From NCBI RefSeq assembly GCF_001704415.2, contig NC_030824.1, forward strand, positions 31,863,022 through 31,927,021: a DNA stretch of 64,000 nt, given 5' to 3'. A program made the position numbers and the translations under genes. This stretch comes from Capra hircus. Lineage: Eukaryota > Chordata > Mammalia > Artiodactyla > Bovidae. Position 1 is the first letter of the stretch, and every line of letters begins with the position of its first letter. Positions 11,172-22,756 of this stretch are shown piece by piece. Under the pieces are notes generated by a model. The model had not been told where the DNA came from, did not search any database, and saw only the letters and a list, made by a program, of their open reading frames with translations.

Positions 11172-11492
11172 CCATGAGATCAAACCAGTCACTCCTAAAG
11201 GAAATCAACCCTGAACACTCATTGGAAGGACTGATGCCAAAGCTGAAGCTCTAATCCTTTGGCTACCTGATGCAAAAAGCTGACTCATTGGAAAAGACCT
11301 TGATGCTGGGAAAGGTTGAAGGCAGGAGGAGAAGGGGATGACAGAGGATGAGAGGGTTGGATAGAATCTCTGATTCAATGGACATGAACTTGGGCAAACA
11401 CTGGGAAATAATGAGGGACAGAGAGATCTGAGGTGTTGCAGTCTATTGTGTCTCAAAGAGTCAGACACAACTTAGCCAATGAGCAACAACAG
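11172..11492 (+). mobile_element. BovB LINE 3' end
   Basis: 5'-truncated BovB starting at the SNQSLLKEINPE block and ending in a (CAA)-type tail near 11490. Frame disrupted. Confidence 0.88.
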
Positions 11493-11609
11493 CACTTCCC
11501 CTTGCAGCTCTTAAAACACTAAACACTGAACCTTGAGTTTATTGGGCATCAGCTTTAGCAAAAGAGAATGCCTATTTATTTATTGTCTTCATATTTTCTC
11601 TGGTTTAAT

Positions 11610-11748
11610 CGTATTTTCCCAGTTAGATTCCAAATTTCTTAAAGGAAGGGGCTGTTTCTTAAACTGAACAAGTATCACCACCAACACATCATACTTGTCT
11701 GAATAGCAAGTACGTGCTCAGTAAATCCTTCTGGAATGAATTAGTGGT
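11610..11748 (+). mobile_element. L2 3' end
   Basis: Order 'agattccaaatttcttaaag' + 'gggctgtttctta' + 'agtacgtgctcagtaaatcc' + 'ttctggaatgaatta' matches the diverged L2 3' terminus, where the ending GAATGA repeats are typical. Confidence 0.6.
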
Positions 11749-13234
11749 TGGTTGCGGAGGATTTCTCAACTACTGGCATGAGAGTTAAAAAGGTGTAAAT
11801 CACTGATACTTTGGTTTGATAGTTGGACTTTTTTTTTTTTAAAGTCAGCTTCTCTTGTTATTATGAGCAGAAAACTCTTCAAAGGGACCTTTTTGTCAGA
11901 AGATAAAATGTGCTTTCATTTGTATTTTTCTAGTTAGTTTAGTTTAATTTTTTTATGTGTTAAAAGTTCTTACTGATGACAGTCGCATAATAAATCAATA
12001 GACTGAGGAGCAAAGTTCAGTGTAAAGGATGCTCTTCTAATTAATTTCACTCTGACTCCTAATGATGATTACCTTTTCTGAATCCTTGTTATGCTTGAGG
12101 TCTGAGCACAGCATTTAATAGTTGGCTACATGATGTCCCCCCGCCTAATAATTTTTATAAAGAATTCATCTACCTTATAAGTGAAGAACTTGTTTTTGCA
12201 AATACTTGTGTACCCTGCTGTGCTGGGGACCCTAAATACTCACCAAATTGATGTTCCAACCTGAGTTTTAGACAGAGCTGAGAAATGAACACTATGCCTA
12301 CAGAGGAAAGTGCCAGAAGGCTAATCTCTTATTTCATAATCAATTTGCATTTCATAATAGTGCTGTGACCTTCTCTGTGTATATAAACGTTTACCTTTTC
12401 AAACACTTCCAGATTATAATTTTATTTCATCCTCTTTGCTATTGTATTCTACTGGTTCTTAACCTTTTATGATAACAGTGCCTCAGGTTGATTTTATAAA
12501 CTGCACATGACACTTGTAATTCAGTTTCTGTTATCTTTTGTGTCAGAGCAGTTTTAAATAATCTTTATATAGAAGCATTTTGCTTTTGAAAAATCAAGCA
12601 CCATTTTCCTCAATTTTATAGTTTAGAAGTCTTTCTGTAGGCTTTTAAATATTTTTAGCACTGTATAAATTTCCTCAGCATATGCAATGATGGATTGTAA
12701 CCCACAAGGTTTATACATCACCATCATTGGAAATCACTCAACCTGTTGTACCAATAATACAAAGTTGCCACCAGAAGATACATTTGTCTATCACTGTATC
12801 TGCCCACCTATATACCTATCTCTCATGTCCTATGACTCTCAAGGCCAAGAGACAGAGTAGATATTATTTCTGCTTGTCAGTATCACATGCACCCCATTTT
12901 CTGCCTTCAAAAATTTTAGTTCCTTTGAAGTTTACAACACTCACTATCCACAGCTTCTGCCAACCTCCTGATCCCTCTCATTGGTGAAAATTTACGTTCC
13001 AGATCTTTGTTTTCTTCCTCTCTTCTATTAATACAGCCATTACTCATGATGAATTCCGCATTCACAAGGAGGACCCATCCAATATCCTGGCCTTCCAAAT
13101 CCTAAACCTTCTCATTTCCTAAGATGTGTTCTCCACGTGCCTTGGTCATCCACTGCCAGGGCCATTATATCCTACACCTTGTCATGTGTGAACTTACAGT
13201 AGCTCTGTTTTCCTAATTCCAAAAATCTTTTAAT
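11749..13234. other. unique AT-rich sequence
   Basis: No repeat or exon recognised with confidence over 1.5 kb. A (T)11 lies near 11830. An 86-codon plus frame (12727-12987) shows no domain. Confidence 0.45.
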
Positions 13235-13280
13235 CCAATTAAAACTTCATATGCACATATAAGTGATACCATATATCTGT

Positions 13281-13489
13281 GGGCTTCCCTTGTAGCTCAG
13301 TCAGTAAAGAATCTGCCTGCAGTGCAGGAGACCCAGGTTCAATCCCTGGGTTGGGAAGATCCCCTGGAGAAGGAAATGGAAACCCACTCCAGTAACCTTG
13401 CCTGGAAAATCTCATGGACAGAGGAGCCTGGTGGACTGTAATCCATGGGGTCACAAAGAGTCGGGCATGACTGAGCGACTAACACTAAC
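13281..13489 (+). mobile_element. Bov-tA SINE, near full length
   Basis: Head 'gggcttcccttgtagctcag' and body through 'gactgagcgactaacacta'. It splits the reversed L1 between its 'aagtgatacc' and 'gatatttatcttt' blocks, so it is younger than the L1. Confidence 0.92.
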
Positions 13490-13608
13490 TAATATGATAT
13501 TTATCTTTGTCTGACCTATTTCACTCAGAATGATGATCTCTAGGTCCATCCATGTTGCTGCAAATGGTATTATTTCATTCTCTTTTTTAAACATCTGAAA
13601 ATATTTTA

Positions 13609-14287
13609 TTGCATATGGCATCTGGTCCCATCACTTCATAGCAAATAGATGGGGAAACAATGGAAACAGTGACAGACTTTATTTTCTTGGGCTCCAAAAT
13701 CACTGCAGATGGTGACTGCAGCAATGACATTTAAAAAAAGAAGCTTGCTCCTTGGAAGAAAAGTTATGACAAACCTAGGCAGCGTATTAAAAAGCAGAAA
13801 CATTCCTTTGCTGACAAAGTCCATTTAATCAAAGCTATGGTTTTTCCAGTATGGATGAGAGTTGTATGAATGTGAGAGTTGGACCATAAAGAAGGCTGAG
13901 CACCAAATAATTGATGTTTTTGAACTGTGGTGTTAGAGAAGACTCTTGAGAGGCCCTTGGACTGCAAGGAGATCAAACCAGACAATCCTAAAGAAAATCA
14001 ATCCTGAATATTCATTGGAAAGACTGATGCTGAAGCTGAAGCTCCAATATGTTGGCCACCTGAGGCGAAGATCTGACTCATTGGAAATGACGATAAGGCT
14101 GGGAAAGATTGAAGGCAGGAGGAGAAGGGTACAAACAGAGGATGAGATGGTTGGATGGCATCACCGACTTGATAGACATGAGTTTGAGCAAGCTCTGGGA
14201 GATGGTGAAGGACAGGGAAGCCTGGCGTCCTGCAGTCTATGGGGTTGCAAAGAGTTGGACACAGCTGAGCAACTGAACAACAACAAC
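13609..14287 (+). mobile_element. BovB LINE 3' end, about 680 bp
   Basis: Begins at the GIWSHHFMANRWGN-equivalent block ('ggcatctggtcccatcactt') and ends in (CAA)n at 14278-14287. The C-terminal ORF2 domain is readable at 13946-14326 (PWTARRSNQTILKKINPEYSL). It interrupts the inverted L1 segment. Confidence 0.9.
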
Positions 14288-14306
14288 GGTATATGTACCA
14301 CACCTT

Positions 14307-14820
14307 CACTTATGCGTGAATTCTAAGAAAATGGTACAAATGAACTTACCTGCAAAACAAATAGATTTATAGATGTAGGAAACAAACTTATGGTTACCAG
14401 GGGGTAAGGGGGTGGGGAAATTTGGTAGAGTGGGATGGACATATACACATTCAGTTCAGTTCAGTCGCTCAGTCGTGTCCGACTCTTTGCGACCCCATGA
14501 ATCACAGCACGCCAGGCCTCCCTGTCCATCACCAACTCCGGGAGTTCACTCAGACTTGCGTCCATAGAGTCAGTGATGCCATCCAACCATCTCATCCTCT
14601 GTCATCCCCTTCTTCTATGTAATATAGATAACTAATGGAGACATATTGTATAGTATAGGGAATTCTGCTCAATACTATTTAGTGACCTACACAGGAAAAG
14701 AACCTAAGAGAAAGTTTTGAATATATGAATATGTATGATGACTTATTTTGTTGTACTGTAGAAACTATTACAACATTGTGAATCAACTATACTCCAATAA
14801 AATTACTTACAAATTAAAAA
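14307..14820 (+). mobile_element. L1 3' UTR segment of twin-primed L1
   Basis: Forward L1 3' UTR ('aacaaacttatggttaccag', 'gtgaatcaactatactccaa', A-rich end near 14820) interrupted at 14449-14617 by a BovB fragment. The left junction at about 14307 repeats sequence also present in the inverted piece near 13245-13262, as expected for a twin-priming overlap. Confidence 0.8.
14449..14617 (-). mobile_element. BovB/ART2A 3' end fragment
   Basis: Starts with GTTCA repeats and the 'gctcagtcgtgtccgactct' block, and reads to 'catcctctgtcatcccc'. Short 5'-truncated insertion inside the L1 3' UTR. Confidence 0.88.
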
Positions 14821-16020
14821 ATTTCATATCCATTTTTTATTTGCCATCATCCATTATCTTTGCTTCCTTCATACTCATCAGGGGATTCATGGTTTAGTTT
14901 TCTGTAACAATCTCAAGTTCTCACCTCTTTCTTCTTCTATTTTCTCAACTGTCAAAATTGCAAACTTGACTGATACCAAATTATTTACCTTCCCTGTGGC
15001 TTCTCTGTAAAAGCTGAGTAATTTACAAAAGAAAAATCATACAACATTGTATGGTCTTTATACTAAACAATGTTTTATATTTCTTTATTTGTAATTGTGT
15101 GCTGCATTTTTATATGGGTAAAATTTATAATAAACTTGTGCTCGAGATATTTTTGCGTAGATTTTTTTTTCTAGAGAGTTTAACAAATGTCAAAGATTTG
15201 CTAGCACACCACCATTAATATGCATGGTATATGGAGCATATATAAAAAAGACCTCTTGATATTCTGTCTTTTCAGCCCACTCAATCATTACTCCTCTAAC
15301 CATACCCATCCTGGCAAACAATATAATCTTTCTAGCTCTTGGAAGAATCCTAGAATCTAGTAGTCATGCTTGGCTACCCATTTTTCTTTTCTGCTAACAA
15401 TCAAGTATGTCACCTCTGCTTAAAATATAAATTAATCTGCATTTCCACTGCCATCATTATAATCCAGGGCACTTCTATTCACTGCTTAGACTATTGGAAA
15501 ACTTTCTAAGCTAGACCCCATTCTTCTAGTCTTTTCCACCCAATACAGTGATTTTTATTTATTTTTTCTCTCTTTATTTTTTAAAAATTATTATTATTTT
15601 TAAAGCTATGCATTAGGTCATGTCATTCCTTTGCTTTAAAGCACTTTGGTGGCTTCTTATGCTTGTCATAAGAACTGCAGCCTCAGTCAGATGCATTTGT
15701 GATGCAAGACTTTTTATCTTGTAATAAAATATAATTATAATGACACACACACACAAAAACTACTTCTTTTGAAGTCTTCTTAAACACAGAGGATACACAG
15801 GAAAACATTATTATCAATATGATCTTGGCGACGACTCCTTCTCACAAAGTATGAGATCCTGCCAAGCCTGAATTAAATATTGGAATTCACAATGTACTGC
15901 TTTTCTGCTGCTCAGATGGATAATTTTCAGTTGCATTAACATATAAACAGCAGACTCTTCCCCAGTTTCCTCTTGGCTTAGACTGTTTCTGGCTGCCTTG
16001 CACAAGGGTGAGTTTTTCAC
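14821..16020. other. unique and old degraded sequence
   Basis: No gene. 15440-15690 faintly resembles an old mammalian interspersed repeat ('cattcctttgctttaaagca' block) whose family I cannot name. A short CA run lies near 15742. Confidence 0.4.
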
Positions 16021-16226
16021 CAGAAGCGGTGTTGTGAAGTGAAAGTCGCTCAGTCATGCCTGACTCTTTGTGACCCCATGGACTACACAGTCTATGGAAT
16101 TCTCTAGGCCAGAATACGGGAGTGGGTAGCCTTTCCCTTCTCCAGGGGATCTTCCCAACCCAGGTCTCCCACATTGCAGGCAAATTCTTTACCAGCTGAA
16201 CCTCAAGGGAAGCCCAGAAGTGGTGT
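16021..16226 (-). mobile_element. Bov-tA SINE with target duplication
   Basis: Body 16033-16214, flanked by 'cagaagcggtgt' (16021-16032) and 'cagaagtggtgt' (16215-16226), one mismatch. The tRNA head is slightly shortened. Confidence 0.92.
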
Positions 16227-16239
16227 CAGAGCACTTTGA

Positions 16240-16452
16240 AAAGTGAAAGTGAAAGTTGCTCAGTCATGTCTGACTTTGCAACCCCACTGACTGTAGCCCA
16301 CCAGGCTCCTCTGTCCATGGGATTCTCTAGGCAAGAATACTGGAGTGGGTTGCCATTTCCTTCTCTATGGGGTCTTCTCAACCCAGGGATTGAACCCACA
16401 TCTCCTGCATTGGCAGGAGGATTCTTTACCACTAAGCCAACAGGAAAGCCCC
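16240..16452 (-). mobile_element. Bov-tA SINE
   Basis: Reversed full element from 'gtgaaagttgctcagtcatg' to 'gccaacaggaaagcccc'. Lies 14 nt from the preceding SINE's target duplication, a tandem pair of independent insertions. Confidence 0.92.
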
Positions 16453-16489
16453 ACACCCTCCCTACTATCAACCTATCATGTGTTTTGTA

Positions 16490-16904
16490 TCCTTTCTCAG
16501 TTCAGTTCGGTTCAGTTGCTCAGTCGTGTCTGACTCTTTGCGACCCCATGAATCGCAGCACGCCAGGCCTCCCGGTCCATCACCAACTCCTGGAGTTCAC
16601 TCAGACTCGCGTCCATCGAGTCAGTGATGCCATCCAGCCATCTCATCCTCTGTCGTCCCCTTCTCCTCCTGCCCCCAATCCCTCCCAGCATCAGGGTCTT
16701 TCCCAATGAGTCAACTCTTCATATGAGGTGGCTAAAGTTTTGGAGTTTCAGCTTTAGCATCATTCCTTCCAAAGAAATCCCAGGGCTGATCTCCTTCAGA
16801 ATGGACTGGTTGGATCTCCTTGCAGTCCATGGGACTCTCAAGAGTCTTCTCCAGCACCACAGTTCAAAAGCATCAATTCTTCAGTGCTCAGCCTTTTCCT
16901 TTCT
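16490..16904 (-). mobile_element. BovB/ART2A 3' end, about 400 bp
   Basis: GTTCA-type terminus at 16498, then the reversed C-terminal ORF2 region. 5'-truncated at the 'gtgctcagcctttt' block. A short possible target duplication 'tcctttct' is at 16490-16497 and 16897-16904. This copy resembles the subfamily with 'aagaaatcccagggctgat', distinct from the 'gaatattcagg' copies. Confidence 0.9.
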
Positions 16905-16949
16905 ACCACGTTTTAAATTATTTTACTTGTTTACCTGTGGGGTGTCTAT

Positions 16950-17078
16950 TTTCCACAGCATAATACAAGCTTTATGAGGGCAATGACTTTGTCAGGACTA
17001 CTCCCCAGAGTGTGCCCAGTGTTTATAACGATGCTTGCACTTGATAGATAGTCAAGTGTTGGATGAATGAATGAGTGA
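16950..17078 (+). mobile_element. L2 3' end
   Basis: 'aagctttatgagggcaatga' followed by a 'cttgcacttgatagatagtc' block and ending in 'ggatgaatgaatgagtg', the typical L2 terminus. Confidence 0.65.
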
Positions 17079-17439
17079 GGGGAGAACAGCATATGACACT
17101 AAAATTAGAGTCCTTAGGAAAGAATCCCCTAGGAGGAGGTGAAGTTTGTGAAGGACTCTTCCAAGATAGTGGACATACCCATGCTTGGCTTGGATGCTGA
17201 TTCATAAGAGACCTGGTTCCAAGGGAGATACCTGCTGCTTACTGATCACTGAGGTTCCTTCTCAAGCACAACCAGCTGCCACAATCCCCCTTTCTTCCTT
17301 GCTCTGGTCCCAGAGCTTCTGTCTGCTTGTTTCTTCTCTGGTGGTATCACTAATTTCTCTGTATTGCTTTCTGTTTTTTTTTTTTTCTGAGGCTACTCTG
17401 TGTGGAAGACAATTTGTTGCTTTTCTAAGTACATACTTT
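17079..17439. other. unique sequence
   Basis: Nothing recognised apart from a T run near 17373. Frames across this region run into the neighbouring SINE. Confidence 0.45.
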
Positions 17440-17668
17440 GTGGGTGTGTGTGCTAAGTCACCTGAGTCATGTCGAACTCTTTTCGAACCTATGGAACATA
17501 GCCTTCCAGGCTCCTTTGTCCATGGGATTCTCCAAGCAAGAATACTGGAGTGGGTTGCCATGCCCTTCTCCAGGGGACCTTCCCAACTCAGGAATTGAAC
17601 CCACGTCTATCATGTCTCCTGCATTGTCCGGCGGGTTCTTTAACACTAATGCAACCTGGGAAGCTGCA
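17440..17668 (-). mobile_element. Bov-tA SINE
   Basis: Reversed element: 'gtgtgctaagtcacctgagt' to 'gcaacctgggaagctg', carrying the longer head variant with an 'atcatgtc' insertion. Confidence 0.9.
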
Positions 17669-18416
17669 ATGCAAACTTAGTTCTATCCATTTTAGGGATT
17701 CCCCTATTAATTGCTCAAGGAAAGGGATCACAGAAATAAACGAATACAAGAAACTATGGAAATTAAATGATCTCACAAAGTTGCCTGGTGAAACTCATAA
17801 ATCCAGTTCCCTTGCAAGTAAGATTTTATCATGAGAATTTTATTATGTTAGTGGGATGACTATGAATCAGTGAGAACTAGCTACTTTAGGTAATTTGAAC
17901 AGAAAGGGATTTCATAGAGTGAAAAGGTCCTATAAAACCACTGGAAGGACCAGAATAGTGAATGCTGAAGTTGATATGAGCTATCAGATACTGTGCAAAA
18001 ATCAGGAAGCTGACACTGTCTTATTTTCAGGAATCATTGGGAAGCTGTCATCTACTCATAGTTTCCTATTCAATCCAGGTGAATACTGTCAGGTGAGACT
18101 TGAATTGGTGACACCTGGAGGCCATACAGACCCTCACATCTGCTAAAGTCCATGAATCCTTGGCCACTGTTCCTGGGAGAACAATGGCTTATTCTCTTCT
18201 ATTCTATCCCTACATCTCACATAAAGTTACTTCACTGACAGAATGTTAATCAAATTCAGGCTCTGGAAACAAGGAAGTCTGGGAAAGGTATTTCCTGGGC
18301 TTCTAGCACCCAACATTCAAGGAAGAACCTTGGTAGAGACAAATCCTGGTTACTGAAAAAAAAAAACAAGCAATAGCCAAGACAAACTAAATAAATACTC
18401 TCCTCCCTCACCTTCA
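17669..18416. other. unique sequence
   Basis: No known repeat. An 83-codon plus frame at 17895-18146 has no recognisable domain and no splice context I can defend. Confidence 0.45.
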
Positions 18417-18622
18417 GGCTTCCCTAGTGGCTCAGATGGTAAAGAATCTGCTTGCAATTCAGAGACCCAGGTTTGATCCCTGGGAGAAGATCCTCTGGAG
18501 TAAGAAATGGCAACCCATTCCAGCATTCTTGCCTTGAGAATTCCATGGACAGAGGAGTCTGGTGGGCTACAGTCCATGGGTCACAAAGAGTCAGACACAG
18601 CTGAGTGACTAACACTTTCAGC
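18417..18622 (+). mobile_element. Bov-tA SINE
   Basis: Head 'ggcttccctagtggctcaga' then the BovA body to 'ctgagtgactaacacttt'. Small internal deletions in the head. Confidence 0.92.
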
Positions 18623-19952
18623 TTTTCACTTCCCCTCATCTACAGATGAACAGTAACAAGAACAAAGCAAAGCAGATTCCTTTTACAAATGCCATTTTTT
18701 CCCCCTCTAGGCAATTGCTGATTAAAAGACTTTTGAATCGCTGAATGTCTTATTTGGACACAACCTTTCATATCCATTGTCTCTGCTTTTTTGACAGCAA
18801 AAATAATAAGACGATTTTATGAGGATGAGTGAAAGGATTAAAGGGCCAAATGAAATTTCCATGGATTCTGAACAACATCTGCCCTTTGAAGATTTGAAAA
18901 GGAAGCAATAATATTATTTCCAACATTATGCTACATGAAAACCTAGCTGAGGAGAAAAGATTAAAGCCCGTGGAAAAATGGAGAGCAAATATATGCTGTC
19001 TGATTATAATATGCTTGACTTTGTAGCTTGTTTTACAAGGAAAAAATATTGATGCTTTTGGATTAATGGAAGAAGGATTATTGTCTGAATTTTAAAGGTC
19101 CATAGGACTTGGAGTGGTAGGGGGAAGAAAACAGATTCCAAGTGTGTTTATGGAGGAGAGAATCATCTAAGCAAAAACTGGAACAAGCACAGGAAGAACA
19201 GTGGGAGGTTAGCAACAATTCCTTAAAAATAATTTATCTAAATTTGGCTCTGCAGTTCATTCATTCTCCATGCCAATTACCAAAGGCTCTTTTTTTTTTT
19301 TTCCCACCCTGGCACATGAAGACCATCATATTTTAGGATATGCTATCAAGGATTTTTAATCATGCAAATTTCAGGTTAGCTACGAGTTTGCCCATCTGTC
19401 TCTGCTGGAGAAGCATATCAAAAAGTAAGAGAAAAATAATGATGACTATCAGCAATGATAGTCAAACATTTGACTAACATTGAAATGATAGCAAACATTT
19501 CAGGAAATAAGTTATTAATAAATAGTTAAGAGGACTGTAATTTGCTCTATTATAGTTTGTTTTTTAAAGAAAATATTTCAGAAACTTTCCTACCTTGTGA
19601 ATAATGAATAGCTGTCAATATGCCTTCACATTTTGGAAACACATCTGTGAGTCAAAATGGTGAAATTGGGGATGGATCTTCTCCCCAGACGTTAGGGAGA
19701 TAAGAGGCAAAGTGAAAATCGGTCTTTGTTACCTTTTTGTAAATAATTCAGATGTTTTCTGTCATATCTATGCTTCTTTACAAGTCGTCAACTCTGGCAC
19801 CCTGTCCGTCTTTTTGCATTAATCTTTCACCTGTCCCCAGAAGTTGTGTATTCTCCAGTAACACTGTGGTGATTTCTGCCAACTACTGGAATAGTATCTC
19901 AGCTAGTGCTTTTCCTCTATCTACCAAACCTATTTTTAATGATTTTTCAGTG
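18623..19952. other. unique AT-rich sequence
   Basis: No repeat or exon recognised; a T run at about 19291-19302. Candidate for conservation testing. Confidence 0.45.
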
Positions 19953-20178
19953 CTGTTTTAATATTTTTATTTATTTATTTATTTATTTAGGCTGTTTCGG
20001 GTCTTAGTTGCAGCACTTGAGATCTTCAATCTTCTTTGCATGACTAAAGTCATGCAAGATCTCTAGTTTTGGCATGTGGGATCTAGTTCCTTGATCAGAG
20101 ATCAAACCCCAGTCCTCTTCATTGGGAGCATGGAGTTTCAGCTACTGGACCACCAGGGAAGTCTCAAACCTGTTTTAA
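19953..20178 (-). mobile_element. CHR-type SINE (tRNA-derived, cetartiodactyl)
   Basis: Reversed element with an (ATTT)n tail at 19966-19992 and head 'gaccaccagggaagtc' at the right. The target duplication 'ctgttttaa' is at 19953-19961 and 20170-20178. This older cetartiodactyl SINE lacks the BovA body. Confidence 0.85.
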
Positions 20179-20329
20179 CTTGATTTTCTCCCATCTTTAG
20201 AAATTTGGTTCAATCATCAACAGCTGTGCAGAAGACTTTCCTTAACCTTTTTCTGTGAGTTTAATGTCCCTGCTTTCAGAGAAACCTGATTATACTTTTA
20301 TCACTGCACATTCTGGAGTTTATTGACAT

Positions 20330-20450
20330 TATCTGTTTGCATTTCTGTCTTCATTGCTAAAATAGAAACTGCAAGAGTAGGAACCATGCCATTTGAATAT
20401 TGATCATTGTATTCTTTGTATTTAACAGAATATCTGACATATAAATGTAG
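20330..20450 (+). mobile_element. L2-like fragment
   Basis: 'actgcaagagtaggaaccat' followed by 'agaatatctgacatataaat' resembles the L2 3' region. Diverged, low certainty. Confidence 0.4.
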
Positions 20451-20648
20451 CTTGAGGCTAGAATTTAACTGAATTGTTGTAAAGTTTGGGGAATTCTTTG
20501 AAAAGCCAGATAGCTAGTTTAGGGAGGTTGGAAATGCCAGGCCCTGGAGTTTGAGCAACTTGCAGTGGAAAGCTTCCTTGATTTTGTGACTTTGTACTTA
20601 AAAGATGCTTTATTCATACTTAGTTTACTCAACTATTTTAGGGGGCAG

Positions 20649-20869
20649 ATTATTGACACTTCACGTGAGTGAGTGAAGTCGCTCAGTTGTGTCCGGCTCT
20701 TTGCGACCCCATGGACTGTAGCCTACCACGCTCCTCTGTCCATGGGATTTTCCAGGCAAGAGTACTGGAGATGGTTGCCAATTTCCTTCTCCAGAGGATC
20801 TTCCCAACCCAGGGACTGAACCTGGGTCTCCTGCATTGTAGGTAGACGCTTACCATTATTGACACTTCA
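20649..20869 (-). mobile_element. Bov-tA SINE, perfect 15-nt target duplication
   Basis: 'attattgacacttca' occurs at 20649-20663 and 20855-20869 without mismatch. The body 20664-20854 has intact BovA and most of the head. Perfect duplication suggests a relatively recent insertion. Confidence 0.95.
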
Positions 20870-21615
20870 TAGATATAAATAAATGATGCTCAGTGATGAT
20901 AGGGAACATTCTCAGCATCACAGAGAGCTGGACAAAAGAGGCTAGAGCTTTAAACGAAAATCCAACTGCCTTTACAGTCCTTCTCTGTCATGCTGAACAA
21001 CGTAAGGGAAGCAATCGATGAAAATGGTTATTTGATGTAATCACTCTTTCACTGGTTCCTCTTGTGAATGTTTGTCATTTTTGAAAGTTCATACACCATA
21101 TAAGTGAACTCAGATTTTTTTCAATTCCATGCTGCTTCGTGGGCCTTCTAGAATCACATATCCACAGACAGAGCCCATAGACAACACAGCCTGCTCCATT
21201 AGGTGGGCTGCCATTCAAAGCACAACTGGCAAATACTTCTGCCAAAGGAAATTTCAGTACAAAAGCGCTGCTGCTGAAGGCTATTGAGCTACTCATTTGT
21301 AAGAGCTCTCTGAAGGCATTTTTCTTTTCATTCCTTATCACCAGGAGTGGCTGATCCTTTAGTTCCTGTATTGTTGTTCTAGTCATGCTTCTCAGAATGG
21401 AAAGCTCCCTCAGTGGTTGCCTGGGATGTGCCCAGTTAGGCTCTTGTTTCATTGTGTCCTGGTGACGTCAAATGATAGAGGTGGAAAGAGGTAAAACTGA
21501 CCTGCCAACTTGGAAGTGGAATCAAGCAGCGATGCTTTCAGACAGGCCGCCCCATATACCTCCAAGAAACATTGCAGAAGCCACAATTCTTTCAGAAAAA
21601 ATAACTGAGAAAAAT
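20870..21615. other. unique island
   Basis: No repeat recognised. Contains a 125-codon minus-strand open frame at 21075-21452 without recognisable domain (see findings). Confidence 0.45.
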
Positions 21616-21826
21616 TTGGGCTTGCCAGGTGGCATTACTGGTAAGAACTTGCCTGCCAGTGCAGGGGACATAAGGGATGGGAGTTAGATCCTTGAGCCGG
21701 GAAGATCCCCTGAAGGAGGGCGTGGCAACCCACTCCAGTAATCTTGTCTGGAGAATCCTGTGGACAGGGAAGCCTGGCAGGCTACAGTCCATAGGGGTGC
21801 AAAGAGTCAGGACTTAGCACACACAC
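21616..21826 (+). mobile_element. Bov-tA SINE
   Basis: Head 'gggcttgccaggtggcatta' (variant head as in 29321 and 52686), then body to 'gtcaggacttagcacaca'. Confidence 0.9.
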
Positions 21827-21931
21827 CCAAGTTTAGGTAGGTAGGTCCTGCTTTTATGTATTTCTGGATTTCTCCATCCATAGCATTTATTATCCTTTTA
21901 ACTTTTTATTTATCCCTTTATTATTTCCTAG

Positions 21932-22216
21932 ATTGTCAGCTCTGCTGCTGCTGCTAAGTCGCTTCAGTCGTGTCCGACTCTGTGCGACCCCATAGACGGC
22001 AGCTCACCAGGCTCCCCTGTCCCTGGAATTCTCCAGGCAAGAGCACTGGAGTGGGTTGCCATTTCCTTCTCCAATGCATGAAAGTGAAAAGTGAAAGTGA
22101 AGTCGCTCAGTCATGTCCCACCCTCAGCCACCCCATGGACTGCAGCCTTCCGTCCATGGGTTTTTCCAGGCAAGAGTACTGGAGTGAGGTGCCATGCCTT
22201 CTCCATTGTCAACTCT
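21932..22216 (-). mobile_element. BOV-A2 SINE (two BovA units)
   Basis: Body 21944-22204 consists of two BovA units joined by an A/T-free 'tgcatgaaagtgaaaag' linker (reversed) with a (CTG)n end at 21944. Target duplication 21932-21943 versus 22205-22216 with one mismatch. Confidence 0.93.
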
Positions 22217-22413
22217 ATAAGTATGAAAATTGTATCCATCTTTCAGCACTTTATTGCCAGTATCTCATATAGTTCACGGCACAGAGTAAACAGTTATAAA
22301 GGATCATTACTGAATGGATGAGTAAATTATGAAAATTGTATTTTTTTGATTATCGTGAAAAAATTTCCATTGTGTTTCAAAACCAAACCGAATTGCCTAG
22401 TCCTTTAGAGCAA

Positions 22414-22573
22414 CAGTCTCCAGTCTTTTTCACACCAGGGACAAGTTTTGGGGAAGACAGTTTTTTCATAGACCAGGTGAGAAGGGGTGCTTTCACATGT
22501 CATGCACTTTGTCTCTATTATTACTGCATCAAGTCCACCTCAGACCATCAGGCAATTAGGTTGGGGACCCCTG
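22414..22573. mobile_element. hAT-Charlie-like MITE
   Basis: Terminal inverted repeats are suggested by 'cagtctccagtctttttcac' at the left and 'ggttggggacccctg' at the right. The interior has 'atgcactttgtctctattat'. A related copy lies at 45550-45716. Non-autonomous; no transposase. Confidence 0.6.
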
Positions 22574-22582
22574 TTTTAGAAA

Positions 22583-22745
22583 AGTGCTTCTCAAACTTTC
22601 TCATATATCTGAATTATCTGAGAATCTTGTTACAATGCAAAATCAGCTTTCATAGATTTAATTAAAAGCCTGGAACTCTGCATTTCTAACAAGTATCTGG
22701 CTGATGCCATGTGCTGACCCTCAGGGACACATTTAGAGTAGCAGC
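22583..22745 (+). mobile_element. MER5-type hAT-Charlie relic
   Basis: Starts 'agtgcttctcaaactttctc', interior 'tgcatttctaacaagtatct', and an end reduced to 'cacatttagagtagcag'. Typical MER5 order, diverged. Confidence 0.65.
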
Positions 22746-22756
22746 TGTTTGAACAC

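Larger units (their letters stand above)
13235..14306 (-). mobile_element. L1, inverted 5' segment (interrupted)
   Basis: Reversed L1 3'-region sequence is present in three pieces (13235-13280, 13490-13608, 14288-14306): 'cacatataagtgatacc', then 'tccatgttgctgcaaatggt', then 'atgtaccacaccttc'. It is interrupted by a Bov-tA and a BovB. It meets a forward L1 3' end at about 14307, consistent with one twin-primed insertion whose 3' segment is 14307-14820. Confidence 0.75.

Noticed and set aside
10896..11177. 93-codon F/L/S-rich frame as a membrane protein
   Set aside because: The hydrophobicity follows from T-rich non-coding DNA; no other support.
16236..16709. 157-codon plus-strand frame
   Set aside because: It runs across a reversed Bov-tA and a reversed BovB end. 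The protein is SINE antisense text (LPFPSLWGLLNPGIEP type) repeated throughout the window.
17895..18146. 83-codon frame as a possible exon
   Set aside because: No family resemblance, no defensible splice sites, and frames of this length are expected by chance.
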